A DNA stretch of 64,000 nucleotides from Lucinisca nassula. Lineage: Eukaryota > Mollusca > Bivalvia > Lucinida > Lucinidae. The DNA lies in contig OY757021.1 of NCBI GenBank assembly GCA_963580285.1, positions 95,653,221-95,717,220 of the forward strand. The letters run 5' to 3'. The notes under the pieces were generated by a model. The model was given only the letters and a program-made list of their open reading frames with translations, was not told the DNA's origin and ran no database searches. Positions 54,584 to 64,000 of this stretch are shown here, piece by piece; position 1 is the first letter of the stretch; every line of letters starts with the position of its first letter. The position numbers and the translations under genes were made by a program.

Positions 54584-55207
54584 CTGTGAAACATATTTAC
54601 AATATTTTCATCTGTCTGAGGGGCAAGGAAATGACATAAATCATGCAGTGACCGGGGTATGAGAGGCCAGTCCGCCCAATAGGGGGAGTCAGTATCCAAT
54701 TAAGAAAAAAAGTTAGACCCCTGCCACTGTGTACCTTGCTCTCTTTGAGGTATGAGTGCATCATACAGCTGTATTGATAGGTTCAGCTTGCCATAACATT
54801 GCTCATGGACCGATTGCCATAGCTCCTGGATTCAAGCTTAATTCCTGATCTTTGTTTTACTTCTACTTCACCCATCAAACAAACTTTTGCTTGCACTCAC
54901 AAACACTCGACGGATTGGCCTGCAGTACAGAATGATTGCCCTCTTCGGTGCTGTATACTGTTTCCGCTGATATACATTTTCTTGATCCTTAGTTACGTGT
55001 ATGCATTGAGTATGCCTAACTTAGGTTAGTATACTTATATGTATGACAAGTATCCTGTATTGCTAATGAGATGTTGTTTTAAACAGCTATCTTTATAGCC
55101 CCCCAGTTGCACCTGGGTGTCATAAAACTTTTGGTCAATAAACATCCTGCATTTTGACAGTCAACTTCAATCACGACTCAGTACCTGTATTTTACCCTTT
55201 ACCCCCA
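54581..55207. other. non-coding DNA, no gene seen
   Basis: 54838-54868 matches the extreme 3' end of F (cctgatctttgttttactt). Otherwise nothing was recognised. Confidence 0.4.
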
Positions 55208-55516
55208 GCCGGCCTCGTTGGCTCAGTCGGATGCGCGTCTGACTGGTGATCAGGAGGACGCGGGTTCGACTCCCGCCGGGGTCGGCAACATTCTTTCGTG
55301 GAGATTGATCATGAAATCTTTTCTACGGTCATTCTCTCCCTTCCGCTGATTCAAGAAGGGCAGTTGTCAGTTTCTGGCGAAAGCATGTGCACTGTACTGG
55401 TTAACCGCTTACGTATAAGCCTGCCCAGGAAAGTGTGGATAGGTAAACTGACCGGCTCAAAAATGACCTAAATAGTGTTGACTGGGCCGTTAAACTCCAA
55501 TCCAAACAAACAAAAA
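55208..55516 (+). mobile_element. tRNA-derived SINE H, complete copy with 14-bp target duplication
   Basis: Flanked by perfect accctttaccccca (55194-55207 and 55517-55530). The tRNA-like head can fold: gccggcc pairs with ggtcggc, the A-box is tggctcagtcgg and the B-box ggttcgactcc. The anticodon-like loop ctggtga would read GGT. The body contains ttctttcgtggagattgatc, actggttaaccgctta and taagcctgcccaggaaag. The tail ttgactgggccgttaaactc ends in A/C repeats. A Pol III-type promoter is implied. Confidence 0.9.
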
Positions 55517-56732
55517 ACCCTTTACCCCCAGGCAAATGTAAATGGATAATTGACTAGTCTGTCAGATTTGTTATGTTCAAACTGGAAAAAAAATCTGGAA
55601 TAAGGAAAATTTGAAGAAATAGAAAAAGAAGAAGGATAAGTGTGAAATAGTTACGCAGCACTGATTGGTTGCTTTTGAAACGCGAAGCAGTCTGTGAATG
55701 TGCACTATCTGCGTTATCGACACTCAGGTTTGATTGGCCGGTCGAAAATCGCGATTTACACGCAATATCGCGTTATTCATAAAAGCAATTGATTGGCTAA
55801 AAGGTCATTCGCTAGTGAAACGCTGAATCACGAGTGCGAATCTCGCGCGTTACAAATGCGAAACAAATGCGTGTGCGCTGTAAAGTTCTTTTCAAGCTTA
55901 TCTGTATGTTCCTTCTAAAATTTCAGCATTGCAGCCAAATAAAAAAAAAGATATCTCAATTACTGTTAGGGACAAGCAGTGTTAGGGTCAAGCAGTGTTA
56001 GGGTCATGCAGTTGGGGGCATTGTGTTTCATTAACACTGGCTCTAGTTTCATAATTGTGTTTCTTTTCCTTTCGTGCCTCTGATGGGAGCTGTGGGTTAA
56101 TTGTATCGATTCCTGATCATTGCCTTCACTTCTATTTTGGTGTCACATGATTCTGGTGCATGTTATCATCAGACATAAGAATATATGTGGTTCAGGTATG
56201 GGGATCTGAAAGGTTTCTGAGTTATTATGCCTTTAATGAAGCTTGGCCCCAGCGTACCCCAGGGGACCTCCAGTTTGGTGTCACTGAAAGCATTTTATCA
56301 CAGGGAACAAGAGTATACATCATGTATATGGTTTATGGGTAGGGATCTGAAATGTTTCTAAAATGTATGTCCTTTTATGAAGTGGAGGGATGGAACATGA
56401 CCCCAGCGCATCCCGAAGGCCACCCTAGTTGACATCTCTAAATGTGTCTTACCATAAGAGACAATGTATAAGGTTTAGGGGTGGGGATCTGAACAGTTTC
56501 TCAGATATTAGGCTTTTTTCTAAATTGGACGGGGTTGGGCATGGCCCGGGGCGCACCCAAATTTAACGCTACTTTCGCACGCCCCCATCATGAAAGGAAG
56601 TTATATACCAAATTTGGTTAAATTCCCGTCAGTGGTTAAGGAGGAGATAGCGTGACAGACGGAAAGACTTACGGAAGCGTTCACAATATACTCGTATTCT
56701 TTTTTATGACAAAAAAATGACAGTGGCTTCTC
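55517..56732. repeat. non-coding DNA with ends of B/C-like and F-like elements and degenerate tandem units
   Basis: 55970-56045 ends like B and C: ttgggggcattgtgtttcat, aacactggctctagtttc; it is an isolated 3' end. 56046-56140 is an F-subfamily 3' end (cctttcgtgcctctgatggg, ttaattgtatcgattcctga). 56165-56600 has about three diverged units of ~150 bp (tggggatctgaaaggtttct, gaccccagcgcatccc). 56600-56690 resembles the leading part of other tandem-repeat elements on the - strand. No gene. Confidence 0.5.
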
Positions 56733-57184
56733 TACGGAACCCTGGAAGGGACATGCAATTTTTTTAAGATGTTGTGCGAACAAGACAATATCTTGTGCGG
56801 ACAAGATTGTGCTAACAACATATCTTGTGCGCACAAGTTATTATTTTGTGCGCACAACATAATACCTTGTTCGCGCAACTTAATATCATGTGCGCACAAG
56901 ATATTATCTTGTTTGCACAACATAGATCTTGTGCGAACAACATAATATCTTGTGCACACAACTTATTATCTTATTCGCACAACATAATATCTTGTGCGCA
57001 CAAGATATTATTATGTTCGCACAAGATATTATCGCACAAGATATTATCTTGTTGGCACAGCATATTATCTTGTTCGCACAGCATAGTAGATCTTGTGCAG
57101 ACAACTTAATATTTTGTGCGGACAACTTAATATCTTGTTTGCACAACATATTAAAAAAATACATGTCCCTTCCCGGGTTCCGTA
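56733..57184. mobile_element. palindromic element L, copy 3, with 6-bp target duplication
   Basis: Ends tacggaaccctggaaggg and cccttcccgggttccgta. Flanks CTTCTC at 56727-56732 and 57185-57190. The interior is an array of cttgtgcgcacaagatatta-type palindromic units. 452 bp, non-coding. Confidence 0.9.
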
Positions 57185-57378
57185 CTTCTCGGACACATTA
57201 TTTAATGACGCTAACTGATATGATTAGTGCCGCTTAGATAAGGTCTGGGGCGTTCAAGATCAAACCATGTGATCTATAGATAATAATAGAATCTCAATAA
57301 CTTCAATTACATGATTCGTTTAACAATGTTATTTCGACTTCAATTCTGTAGATTTCAATAACATTACCATGATCACTC

Positions 57379-57646
57379 GGGGCTGCATGACGCTTCCACG
57401 CAGATATTGAAACAGACCGCACACGAATCCTGGTAAACCGCTTAGAGGATCTAAGCCTGCCCAGGCAAAGCGGTGCGAGTCGGCCCGTCCATGCTTATAA
57501 ACCCTATTGGTTTCATTGGATGGCATGGCTTGAGATGTCATTTCATCTCAATGTCGGGAAAAAAGCCCACAAAATTGGAAGCAACGTCTCCAAAATGACC
57601 TTTACAGTGCTGACGGGGACGTTAAACCTCAAATCAAACAAACAAA
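57379..57646 (+). mobile_element. SINE-like element G, near-complete copy
   Basis: gacgcttccacgcagatatt, taagcctgcccaggcaaagc, gtgcgagtcggcccgtccat, ccaaaatgacctttacag, and tail tgacggggacgttaaacctc then aaatcaaacaaacaaaat. ctgtagatttca occurs on both sides (57346-57357 and 57654-57665), with similarity continuing to attaccatg. This is a possible old target duplication. Confidence 0.8.
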
Positions 57647-57793
57647 ATCAATGCTGTAGATTTCATTTGTATTACCATGGTAAGTTCCTGAATAAAGATA
57701 ATAAGAATCTTCAGTGTTCTAAATTGCTGCTTAATACGGAAATTATTTATGTAATTATTTTATACATGCGCTCTCTTGACATACAATTTTGAA

Positions 57794-58114
57794 GCCGGCT
57801 TCGGTAGCTCAGTCGGATGCGCGTCTTACTGGTGATCAGGAGACGCGCGTTCGATACCTGCCGGGGTCGGCAACATTCTTATGTGGAGGTTGATCATGAA
57901 ATCTTTTTTATGGTCATTCTCTCCAATCCGCTGATTCATGAAGGGCAGTTGTCAGTTTGTGGCGAAAGAATGTGCACGGTACTGGTTAACCGCTTACGTA
58001 TTTAGCCTGCCCAGGAAAAGTGTGGATAGGTAAACTCACCGACTCAAAAATAACCTAAATGAGTGTTGGCTGGACTGTTAAACTCCATAACAAACAAACA
58101 AACAAACAAACAAA
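57794..58114 (+). mobile_element. tRNA-derived SINE H, copy 3
   Basis: Head gccggcttcggtagctcagt and gcgttcgatacctgccgggg. Body and tail as in the 55208 copy, ending in (aaac)n at 58091-58114. Diverged in the anticodon region. No target duplication found. Confidence 0.85.
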
Positions 58115-58360
58115 TCGCGGTTTATTTTTGTTATGGTTTGTCTTTGAGTGTGTGTATCGTTTATATTGCTTTCTTTTGGATAGACAATTGGCCATTTTGT
58201 GGAAAAGTGACTGTCCTTTTGGCTTTCCGCTATTGGTGTTTCCATTAGGGTCTAGTTATTTCATGTTTGTGTTTCTTTCCCTTTGGTGTCTCTGATGGGA
58301 GCTGTGGGTTAATTGTATCGATTCCTGATCATTGCCTCCACTTCTATATTCTACTTCACA
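58115..58360 (+). mobile_element. retroposon F subfamily, 3' fragment
   Basis: ttggccattttgtggaaaag, tttctttccctttggtgtct, gatgggagctgtgggttaat and tgtatcgattcctgatcatt. This matches the F 3' UTR in order but is a distinct subfamily (the same as at 56046). It follows the H tail directly. Confidence 0.7.
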
Positions 58361-58435
58361 AAACAGAACATAATAGGTACACATTAAAAGGCATGAACTT
58401 GGGAACAGACTCAATGGAATCAACTTTTATATATG

Positions 58436-58670
58436 AGCCAGCGCATGACAAAACCTACAATAAGATACGTGCGCCCAACGAAGACTCAGATCAGCCTGCA
58501 CATCCGCGCCGTCTGATCAGAGTCTTCGTTTGCGTTCTAAGGATAGCTTAGGGCCCAATGCTCCTTCATGCAGCAAGAGAAGTCTCTGGTTAGACTATAT
58601 GGATGCGCAGGCTGATCTGAGTCTTCGATGGGCGCACATGTCTTACTGTAGGTTTTGTCGTGCGCTGGCT
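58436..58670. mobile_element. 235-bp MITE with 42-bp inverted ends and TATATG duplication
   Basis: Left end agccagcgcatgacaaaacc and right end ggttttgtcgtgcgctggct, inverted over about 42 bp. The stem continues inward (gaagactcagatcagcctgc on both arms). Flanks tatatg at 58430-58435 and 58671-58676. Related interior sequences occur at 43420-43530 and 53791-53850. Confidence 0.85.
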
Positions 58671-58708
58671 TATATGCAAATCTAACATCACGTTTACACG
58701 TCCGTATA

Positions 58709-59575
58709 ATATAAGAATCTTATACGGGTCTGAGGGGTGGATGGAAAAATCCGTCCCGAGGGTCACTGTCCGGCATCACGAGGCTTGCCGAGTGATGCCG
58801 GACAGTGATCCCGAGGGATGAATTTTTCTATCCAACCCTCACACCCATATAGGATTATTTTTCTTGCATACCTAACATTTCTGAGTGCGGATTTTTGATA
58901 CTGCAGTCACTTGGGTTACCGACGTCCGCCATATTGTGATGGCACTACAGGAATGTTTAGTGACGTCACGTAACGTGCTCTGATATCAACCTTAACGACG
59001 GCGCATATGAGGACGTATTCAACCAGTGCATTTATCAAACACGCGAGAATATTCGATTTTATGTAAGAACACCAGAGTTAGAACACAATTTCTATCCCAG
59101 GCTAAAACTATGGATTTCCTTGTCTGGTGTGCAAGAAAGCATTTTCTTGCACACCAGACAAGGAGATCGTTGATTTTACCCTGGGATAGAAATTTATGTT
59201 ATGACCCTGGTGTTCCGACCCAAAATCGAATATAATCGCGTGTTTGATAAATGTACTGGGTGATTACGACCTCGTATGCGCCGTCGTTAAGGTTGGCGTC
59301 AGAGCACGTGACTTGACGTCACTAAACATTCCTGTAGTGCCATCGCAATATGGCGGACGTCGGTAACCGAAGTGACTGCAGCATTAAAAATCCGCGCTCA
59401 GAAATGTTAGGCATGCAAGAAAAATAATCCTATATGGGTGTGAGGGTTGGATAGAAAAATCCATCCCTCGGGATCACTGTCCGGCATCACTCGGCAAGCC
59501 TCGTGATGCCTGACAGTGACCCTTGGGACGGATTTTTCCATCCACCCCTCACACTCATATAAGATTCTTATAATC
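58709..59575. repeat. 867-bp inverted pair of element K (head-to-head palindrome)
   Basis: The left arm (58709-59137) reads as a K unit and the right arm (59145-59575) is its reverse complement; the centre is at about 59141 (gcaagaaagcattttcttgc). Each arm also has the inner ~84-bp hairpin. The arms differ at a few percent of positions and by small indels. In contrast, K units at 45085-45905 are in direct order. Confidence 0.85.
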
Positions 59576-60079
59576 TTCATATAGAGATAAGGGGTTTATA
59601 AATGTAGCTATCGTTTGTCTTATGTTTGTTCAAAAACATAGATTGTGGGTACTCGTTAGGTAAAAAACCCTTCAAAAATCTTCTTCTCTGAAACCAGTAG
59701 ACCGATTGCCATGAAACTAGATATGTAGCCTTGGGATCTTGGGCCCATCATAGTTTTTTTTTAAATGATGAACCCCTTTTTATGCCAAGGTCAAATTTGG
59801 TCATATAGACTTTTGTATGGGAAAATGTCAAAATTGAGTATTTTTCAGAAACTGTTGAAGCCTGTGATCTGGAAATTTGTGGAGACATTTAGCTATAGGA
59901 GTTAATTAAACTACATGAGTATTCAAGGTCAAGGTCATTCTTTGACCTGACCTTGGCCAAAGGTCATCTAGATATGAAAATTAAAACTTTTATTTCCACA
60001 GGAACAATTGTGCCACATCACGTAAGCAAGTCAATGAAATGAAGACCCCCTATACCCCACCTCATATAGAGAAAATTGG
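59576..60079. repeat. J fragment split by a piece of an A/D-type repeat
   Basis: gattgtgggtactcgttagg (59640) and ccccctataccccacctcat, tagagaaaattgg (60045-60078) are the two parts of a J element. Between them is cttcaaaaatcttcttctct and gtcaaggtcattctttgacc, typical of the tandem units of A2 or D. Non-coding. Confidence 0.5.
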
Positions 60080-60199
60080 GATGGATGGATGGATGTTTTG
60101 TTTAAAGACGCTCAACCCTAATAGGGCATATAGCGTCAAAAATAATTAGTTATTAAATATAAACTTGTTATGGAAATTTAAAAGTTAAAATATTTATTA

Positions 60200-60391
60200 T
60201 TACAGTTTGTTAAAAAGGCCGATTTCGAGTTTAAGAAAATTGATTAATTTATAAGATGGTATATTGTTAAAAAGCTCTTTCATTGTTGAAACATTTAAAT
60301 AGTTTGTGCGTATATGATAAAATTCTATACATGAAATGAGAAAGTGTTTAACTGTGAACGGTTCGTTACAAGATATGCAGAAAGGTGCTTG
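60200..60391 (-). pseudogene. LINE4 ORF2 C-terminus, zinc knuckle
   Basis: On the - strand: QAPFCISCNEPFTVKHFLIS with C, then IEFYHIRTNYLNVSTMKELF and INFLKLEIGLFNKL, stop at 60200. The C-x2-C-x8-H-x4-C knuckle is the usual end of I-type ORF2. The stretch 60392-60565 that links it to RNase H is read in shifted frames (RKSQDAELDTHDTLIPLYYK can be read). Confidence 0.7.
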
Positions 60392-60565
60392 TTTGTTTTT
60401 TTAATATAAAGGAATGAGTGTGTCGTGTGTGTCCAATTCGGCATCTTGTGATTTTCGTCTGATCTTTCCTACTATAATTCGAAAAAGAGAATTTGCTATG
60501 AAAATTTGGTTGTATTTTATTTAATTTATTATGGCTTTCTTTTTCCCAAATAGATTGACATTTTT

Positions 60566-61117
60566 TTATATATATATATTTATGTTGGATTTAAAACCTG
60601 AATGTGGAATTTTTAAATTAGTTATATTTAACGACAATGCCGATTTGGCCTCTAAATCGGCTAACTCATTTCCACGGATATTTACGTGACTGGGAAGCCA
60701 GCAGAATATGATCTCCTTTGAGACGGAAAGGTAATGATATTTTCTTAACATTTGTTGAATCAAGGGGTTTCTGTGATGTTGATCTTCGAGAGATTTCAAA
60801 ACAGAAAGAGAATCTGAATAAATGATAAAATGTCTTTCATATTGATCTCGAATGTGATAGAGTGCGATATCAATTGCTTTCGCTTCAGCGGTAAAAATAG
60901 AGCTATTATCAGGTAATCTAATGCTGTCAGTGAAATTTGGACTAATGACAGAACAAGCAACTTTCTCATCTTGTTTCGAACCGTCAGTGTAAATTAACAT
61001 ATAAGGTTTAAAATTTGATTTGATTTCTAAAAATTCGTTCTTAAAAATATGTGATTCTACTTCGGATTTTTTTATTTTTGTTAGTCTAAAATTATCTTTG
61101 GAGAGTTTAACGTCCAT
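60566..61117 (-). pseudogene. LINE4 ORF2, RNase H domain
   Basis: The frame contains IYTDGSKQDEKVACSVIS (first Asp), SIFTAEAKAIDIAL (Glu), FIIYSDSLSVLKSL (second Asp), and WLPSHVNIRGNELADLEAKS (His and final Asp). All five catalytic or structural positions of RNase HI are present. It would degrade the RNA strand of the RNA-DNA hybrid during retrotransposition. The frame ends by a shift at about 60566. Confidence 0.9.
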
Positions 61118-61277
61118 GGCTGTTTAGATGGTAATGCAAAAGACTGAGTATTGGCCTCTTCGAATAATGGTTTAATTCTTAGGCCAAGAGGTTTTATTGC
61201 TGATGGTTTGTTGTTATAAAATCTTTCATAATTAGGGTTAAAAACAGAGTCATATTCTGAATTACGTGGGTTTGCGG
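61118..61277 (-). pseudogene. LINE4 ORF2, RT to RNase H connector
   Basis: AANPRNSEYDSVFNPNYERF, KPSAIKPLGLRIKPLFEEAN and SFAL can be read on the - strand. This is the usual connector between RT and RNase H in I-type LINEs; it lies in a frame different from its neighbours at each end. Confidence 0.65.
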
Positions 61278-62291
61278 CTAATTAGTAACATATTGAAGAG
61301 ACAATTTCTCTCTTCTAACATAAAGTGATGGTTCATTTGATTCAGCATAAAGACTTTCGACAGGTGAAGTGCGAAAGGCACCCAGTGCTAGACGTATACT
61401 TTGATGATGTATAGTATCCAAAGATTTTAAGTAAGATTCCCTAGCAGATCCATAGACTATGGAGCCATAGTCCAATTTGGAACGAATTAAAGATCTATAA
61501 AGATTTAAAAGGACAGTGCAATCTCCTCCCCAGTCGGAACTGGACAGGACTTTAAGAATATCAAATGCTTTTAAACATTTAACTTTCAAAGCTTTGATAT
61601 GGGGAATAAAAGACAATTTGTTATCGAATAAAAGACCCAAAAACTTCGCTTCAGTGACGACTGGAATTGGACTGCCATGTATAGTAAGAACAGGATCTAA
61701 ATGCAATTTTCGAATTTGGCAGAAATGAACACACTGAGTTTTTGTTTTTGAAAATTTCAAACCATTTTCTGTTGCCCAAATTTCTATATTATTTAAACAC
61801 CTTTGGAGTTTAAATTCAATGGTTTCCATATTTTTGGAACGATAAAATATTCCAAAATCGTCAACAAAAAGCGAACAATCTGGGTCTTTTACACATTTAA
61901 CTATATTATTAATTTTAATACTGAACAAGGTCGGTGATAAAATACTACCTTGTGGTACACCTTGTTCTTGATCAAATGTGTCCGATAATGTATTTCCTAT
62001 GCGGACATTAAAAATGCGATTAGATAGGAAATTTTGAATAAACAGTGGTAATCGGCCTTTAAGGCCCAAGTTGTGTAAATCTTTCATGATGTCATATTTC
62101 CAAGTCGTATCATAGGCCTTTTCGAGGTCAAAGAATACAGCTACGACATGTTCTGTTTTAATAAAGGCATCACGTATAAATGATTCTAAGCGAATCAAAT
62201 TATCGTTAGTAGAGCTGTATTTTTCTAAATCCAGCTTGAAATTTAGTGATAAGCTGGTTTGATTCTAAGAACCAAACAAGCCTATCATTAA
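61278..62291 (-). pseudogene. LINE4 ORF2, RT palm and thumb
   Basis: LIRLESFIRDAF; motif A VVAVFFDLEKAYDTTWKYDI; motif [21 protein letters not shown]; motif C SLFVDDFGIFY; then ATENGLKFSKTKTQCVHF, FLGLLFDNKLSFIPHI, LDYGSIVYGS. Catalytic Asp residues are present (FVDD). Before the first Met the sequence 62199-62291 is shifted but readable (LKFQAGF-like). A one-base loss ends the frame at 61278 (LQYVTN, stop). Confidence 0.9.
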
Positions 62292-62903
62292 TCATTCTCT
62301 CCATTGTTTACATAAACAACTTGTCAAAGCAATAGGTCTGTAATTAGTGGCTTCAGTATGATCTTTATTTGGTTTCGGAATAGGAATAATGGTAGCTTTT
62401 CTCCAGTTTTCAGGGAACTTTCCAGTGATCCAAATATCATTCAAAATATTTAATAAGGTTTCCAATGCCTTGTTGGGTAAATGCTTTAAAATTTGATAGT
62501 GTTTGTCGCCAGGACCAACAGCAGTATCATGAGATTTATGGAGAGCATCTAATAATTCTTTAGCAGTGAAAGGTAAATTATATTTTTCGTGATTTAATGA
62601 TGAAAAAATTAAATTCTTTTTCTCTTGTTCTTGTTTAATATTTTGGAAGCTTTCTGAATAATTTGAGCTAGAGGAGTTTTTCTGAAAATTTTCCCTCAAG
62701 GCATTGGAAATGTCTTTAGCCGTTGAACATATATTTCCATTCGATTTGATATGGACATGTTTATTTGATTTGTTTTTGCCACTAATTTTTCTATTCATGT
62801 CCCATATTTTCTTCGTTGGTGTTCTGGTATTCAGTTTGGAGACGTATTGCTGCCAAGATGCTTTTTTGGCCGATTTTATGGTTTTGCGAGCTTTAGCTCG
62901 CAT
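62292..62903 (-). pseudogene. LINE4 ORF2, linker and RT fingers
   Basis: KKASWQQYVSKLNTRTPTKK, IWDMNRKISGK (the W-x4-K-x3-G linker), AKELLDALHKSHDTAVGPGD, FPENWRKATIIPIPKPNKDH and NYRPIALTSCLCK. It ends with QWRE and a stop caused by loss of one base in an A-run (KTMERM expected). Confidence 0.85.
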
Positions 62904-63436
62904 ATGTTTGGCATGGATAAGATTTCTTTTGTTGGTTGTCTATTAAATTTTCGAAATGCAGATTTTCTTCTATTGATTGAATTTTTAACTTCATCAATAA
63001 ACCAAGGTATGTTTCGTTTTGAAAAAGTCGAGGATTTAGGAATACATTTTTCAGCAATATCAATCAATTGGTCAGTAAAATCTTGTATATCATTTGCAGT
63101 TTTAAAAATTTCAGGTTCGAGTTTTTCATTACATAATTGATTAAAATTTTCCCAACTTGCTTTACTCAAATTCCATCTGGGGTGACGATCCTCATGGGTC
63201 GATTCAATTTCTTCAATTACTATCGGAAAATGATCGCTCCCATGGAGATCGTCCACAACAGACCAATCAAAATCTAGATAAATATTTGGAGAACAAATTG
63301 AAAGAACTAAAGCAAAATAATTTCTTGTCGGAGAATGAAGGTATGTTGGTTGTTTATCATTAAATAAACATAAATCATTTTCAGCAATAAAGTTTTCTAT
63401 GATTTCTGCTTTGTCATTTGTATCCGAGCAACCCCA
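62876..63436 (-). pseudogene. LINE4 ORF2, endonuclease second half
   Basis: Directly after the nonsense codon the same frame goes on: WGCSDTNDKAEIIENFIAEN, LYLFNDKQPTYLH-like, SICSPNIYLDFDWSVVDDLH and GSDHFPIVIEE (the catalytic SDH). It ends by a frameshift near 62935 into the linker frame. Confidence 0.85.
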
Positions 63437-63859
63437 TTATTTACTGTGACTATTTAAGTCTCCTAATAATATATAAGGACTAGGTAATTGATTAGTTAGA
63501 TTTTCTAATTCTTGTTTAGAAAAATTATAGTGTGGTAGAAGGTAGACAGAACAAATCGTTATGGATTTGGATAACGTGACGTTTACAGCAACAGCTTGTA
63601 AATTAGTGTTTACATCTATTTTCCTATGAGGAACGTCAGATTTTACCAGGATTGATGTACCTCCTGATGCCTTCTGATTATCCGTTGTGATATGATTGTA
63701 CATACTGTAACCTTTGAAATTAGTATTATCTGTAGTTTTCAAAAAAGTTTCTTGGAGACAAATGACATTAGGAGAAAAAAGTGTAGATAAAATTAAAAGT
63801 TGGTTAAAATTGGCTTTCAGTCCTCGACAATCCAATTGAATTATTGACTTCTTATCCAT
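63437..63859 (-). pseudogene. LINE4 ORF2 start: endonuclease first half
   Basis: ATG at 63859 (MDKKSIIQLDCRGLKANF; usually WNCRGL). Then SPNVICLQETFLK with catalytic Glu, ASGGTSILVKSDVPHR, VTLSKSITICSVYLLP and ILLGDLNSHSK (usually GDFNxH). TAA at 63437-63439 is a nonsense codon, because the domain continues in frame. ORF1's stop is 41 bp upstream of this ATG. Confidence 0.85.
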
Positions 63860-63900
63860 GGTTGAATGGAGAGAAGATTAAAACAAAGAATTTAATCCTT

Positions 63901-63999
63901 TTATCTTTTATTATTCTTTGAGAACGTGGAGGGATCAACGTCCAACTCCATGTCCTCAAGGGCGCCGTACTGATTAGCCAGTTTTACTGGATCAGCCGA
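63901..63999 (-). pseudogene. LINE4 ORF1, C-terminal fragment at the window edge
   Basis: The frame reads SADPVKLANQYGALEDMELD, VDPSTFSKNNKR, stop TAA at 63901-63903. The 'ANxYxxLxDMELD' ending is like the tail of gag-like ORF1 proteins of I-type LINEs. Only 33 codons are in the window, so the state of the rest is unknown. Confidence 0.6.
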
Positions 64000-64000
64000 C

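Larger units (their letters stand above)
60080..64000 (-). mobile_element. LINE4: I-clade-like LINE with RNase H, running off the window
   Basis: On the - strand from the window end: end of ORF1, ORF2 with APE endonuclease, RT, RNase H and zinc knuckle, a short 3' UTR, and a (catc)n tail at 60080-60095. RNase H in ORF2 plus the C-terminal zinc knuckle points to the I/Nimb group. ORF2 is broken by one nonsense codon and about five one-base shifts; the domains themselves are well preserved. Confidence 0.85.

Noticed and set aside
54432..54699. Open frames with poly-Thr-His or poly-Cys-Val
   Set aside because: CA microsatellite.

Overview
The window looks like intergenic DNA from a bivalve mollusc, possibly a venerid clam. 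This is an inference from the repeats: AT-rich sequence, CR1-like LINEs carrying 2A, PHD and SGNH-esterase modules, a mariner of the kind common in molluscs, tRNA-derived SINEs, and many hairpin-headed tandem-repeat elements. I found no intact host gene. Almost every protein-like stretch belongs to a transposable element, and most of those are broken by stops or frameshifts.

Layout. 1-8.5 kb: fragments of SINE-like elements (called G here), small terminal-inverted-repeat elements, palindromic arrays and a long inverted repeat. 8.57-32.5 kb: one CR1-like LINE on the + strand ('LINE0': SGNH-esterase ORF1, then endonuclease/reverse-transcriptase ORF2) split by three large insertions. These are (i) a palindromic element L (8698-12963) that holds a 3.6-kb tandem-repeat element A1; (ii) a second LINE on the - strand ('LINE1', about 14948-19600) that holds a MITE (J) and a retroposon 3' end (F); and (iii) a 9.6-kb hairpin-headed element D (21086-30687) that holds elements C, E, B and A2. 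Because the target is coding sequence, several insertion points can be placed to within a few bases. 32.5-39.6 kb: a G copy with a 13-bp target duplication, a LINE ORF1 relic, the longest F copy, an exon-like block M, a mariner transposase and a 278-bp triplicate. 39.66-43.0 kb: the 3' part of a Ty3/gypsy element (- strand) with an LTR, integrase and an extra zinc-finger/acidic ORF. 43.0-48.6 kb: snap-back elements, tandem K palindromes and another F copy. 48.6-52.6 kb: a CR1-like LINE ('LINE3') with a 2A sequence, PHD finger, endonuclease and RT. 52.6-60.1 kb: a second M block, SINEs H and G, a third L element, and an 867-bp inverted pair of K. 60.1-64.0 kb: an I-clade-like LINE ('LINE4') on the - strand with endonuclease, RT, RNase H and a C-terminal zinc knuckle, running off the end of the window.

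How the parts relate. The main information here is order of insertion. LINE0 landed first; L, LINE1 and D cut it; A1 cut L; J and F cut LINE1; C, E, B and A2 cut D. Target duplications are readable for L (6 bp, three copies), G (13 bp), H (14 bp), the SINE at 7156 (13 bp) and a MITE at 58436 (6 bp). Elements A, B, C and D share an architecture: a head hairpin, a GTCCGTC-rich stretch, tandem repeats, a terminal hairpin and a TCT(A/T)GTT end, with no clear target duplication. They may be Helitron/Helentron-like non-autonomous elements. Family names and letters are mine; no database search was possible.
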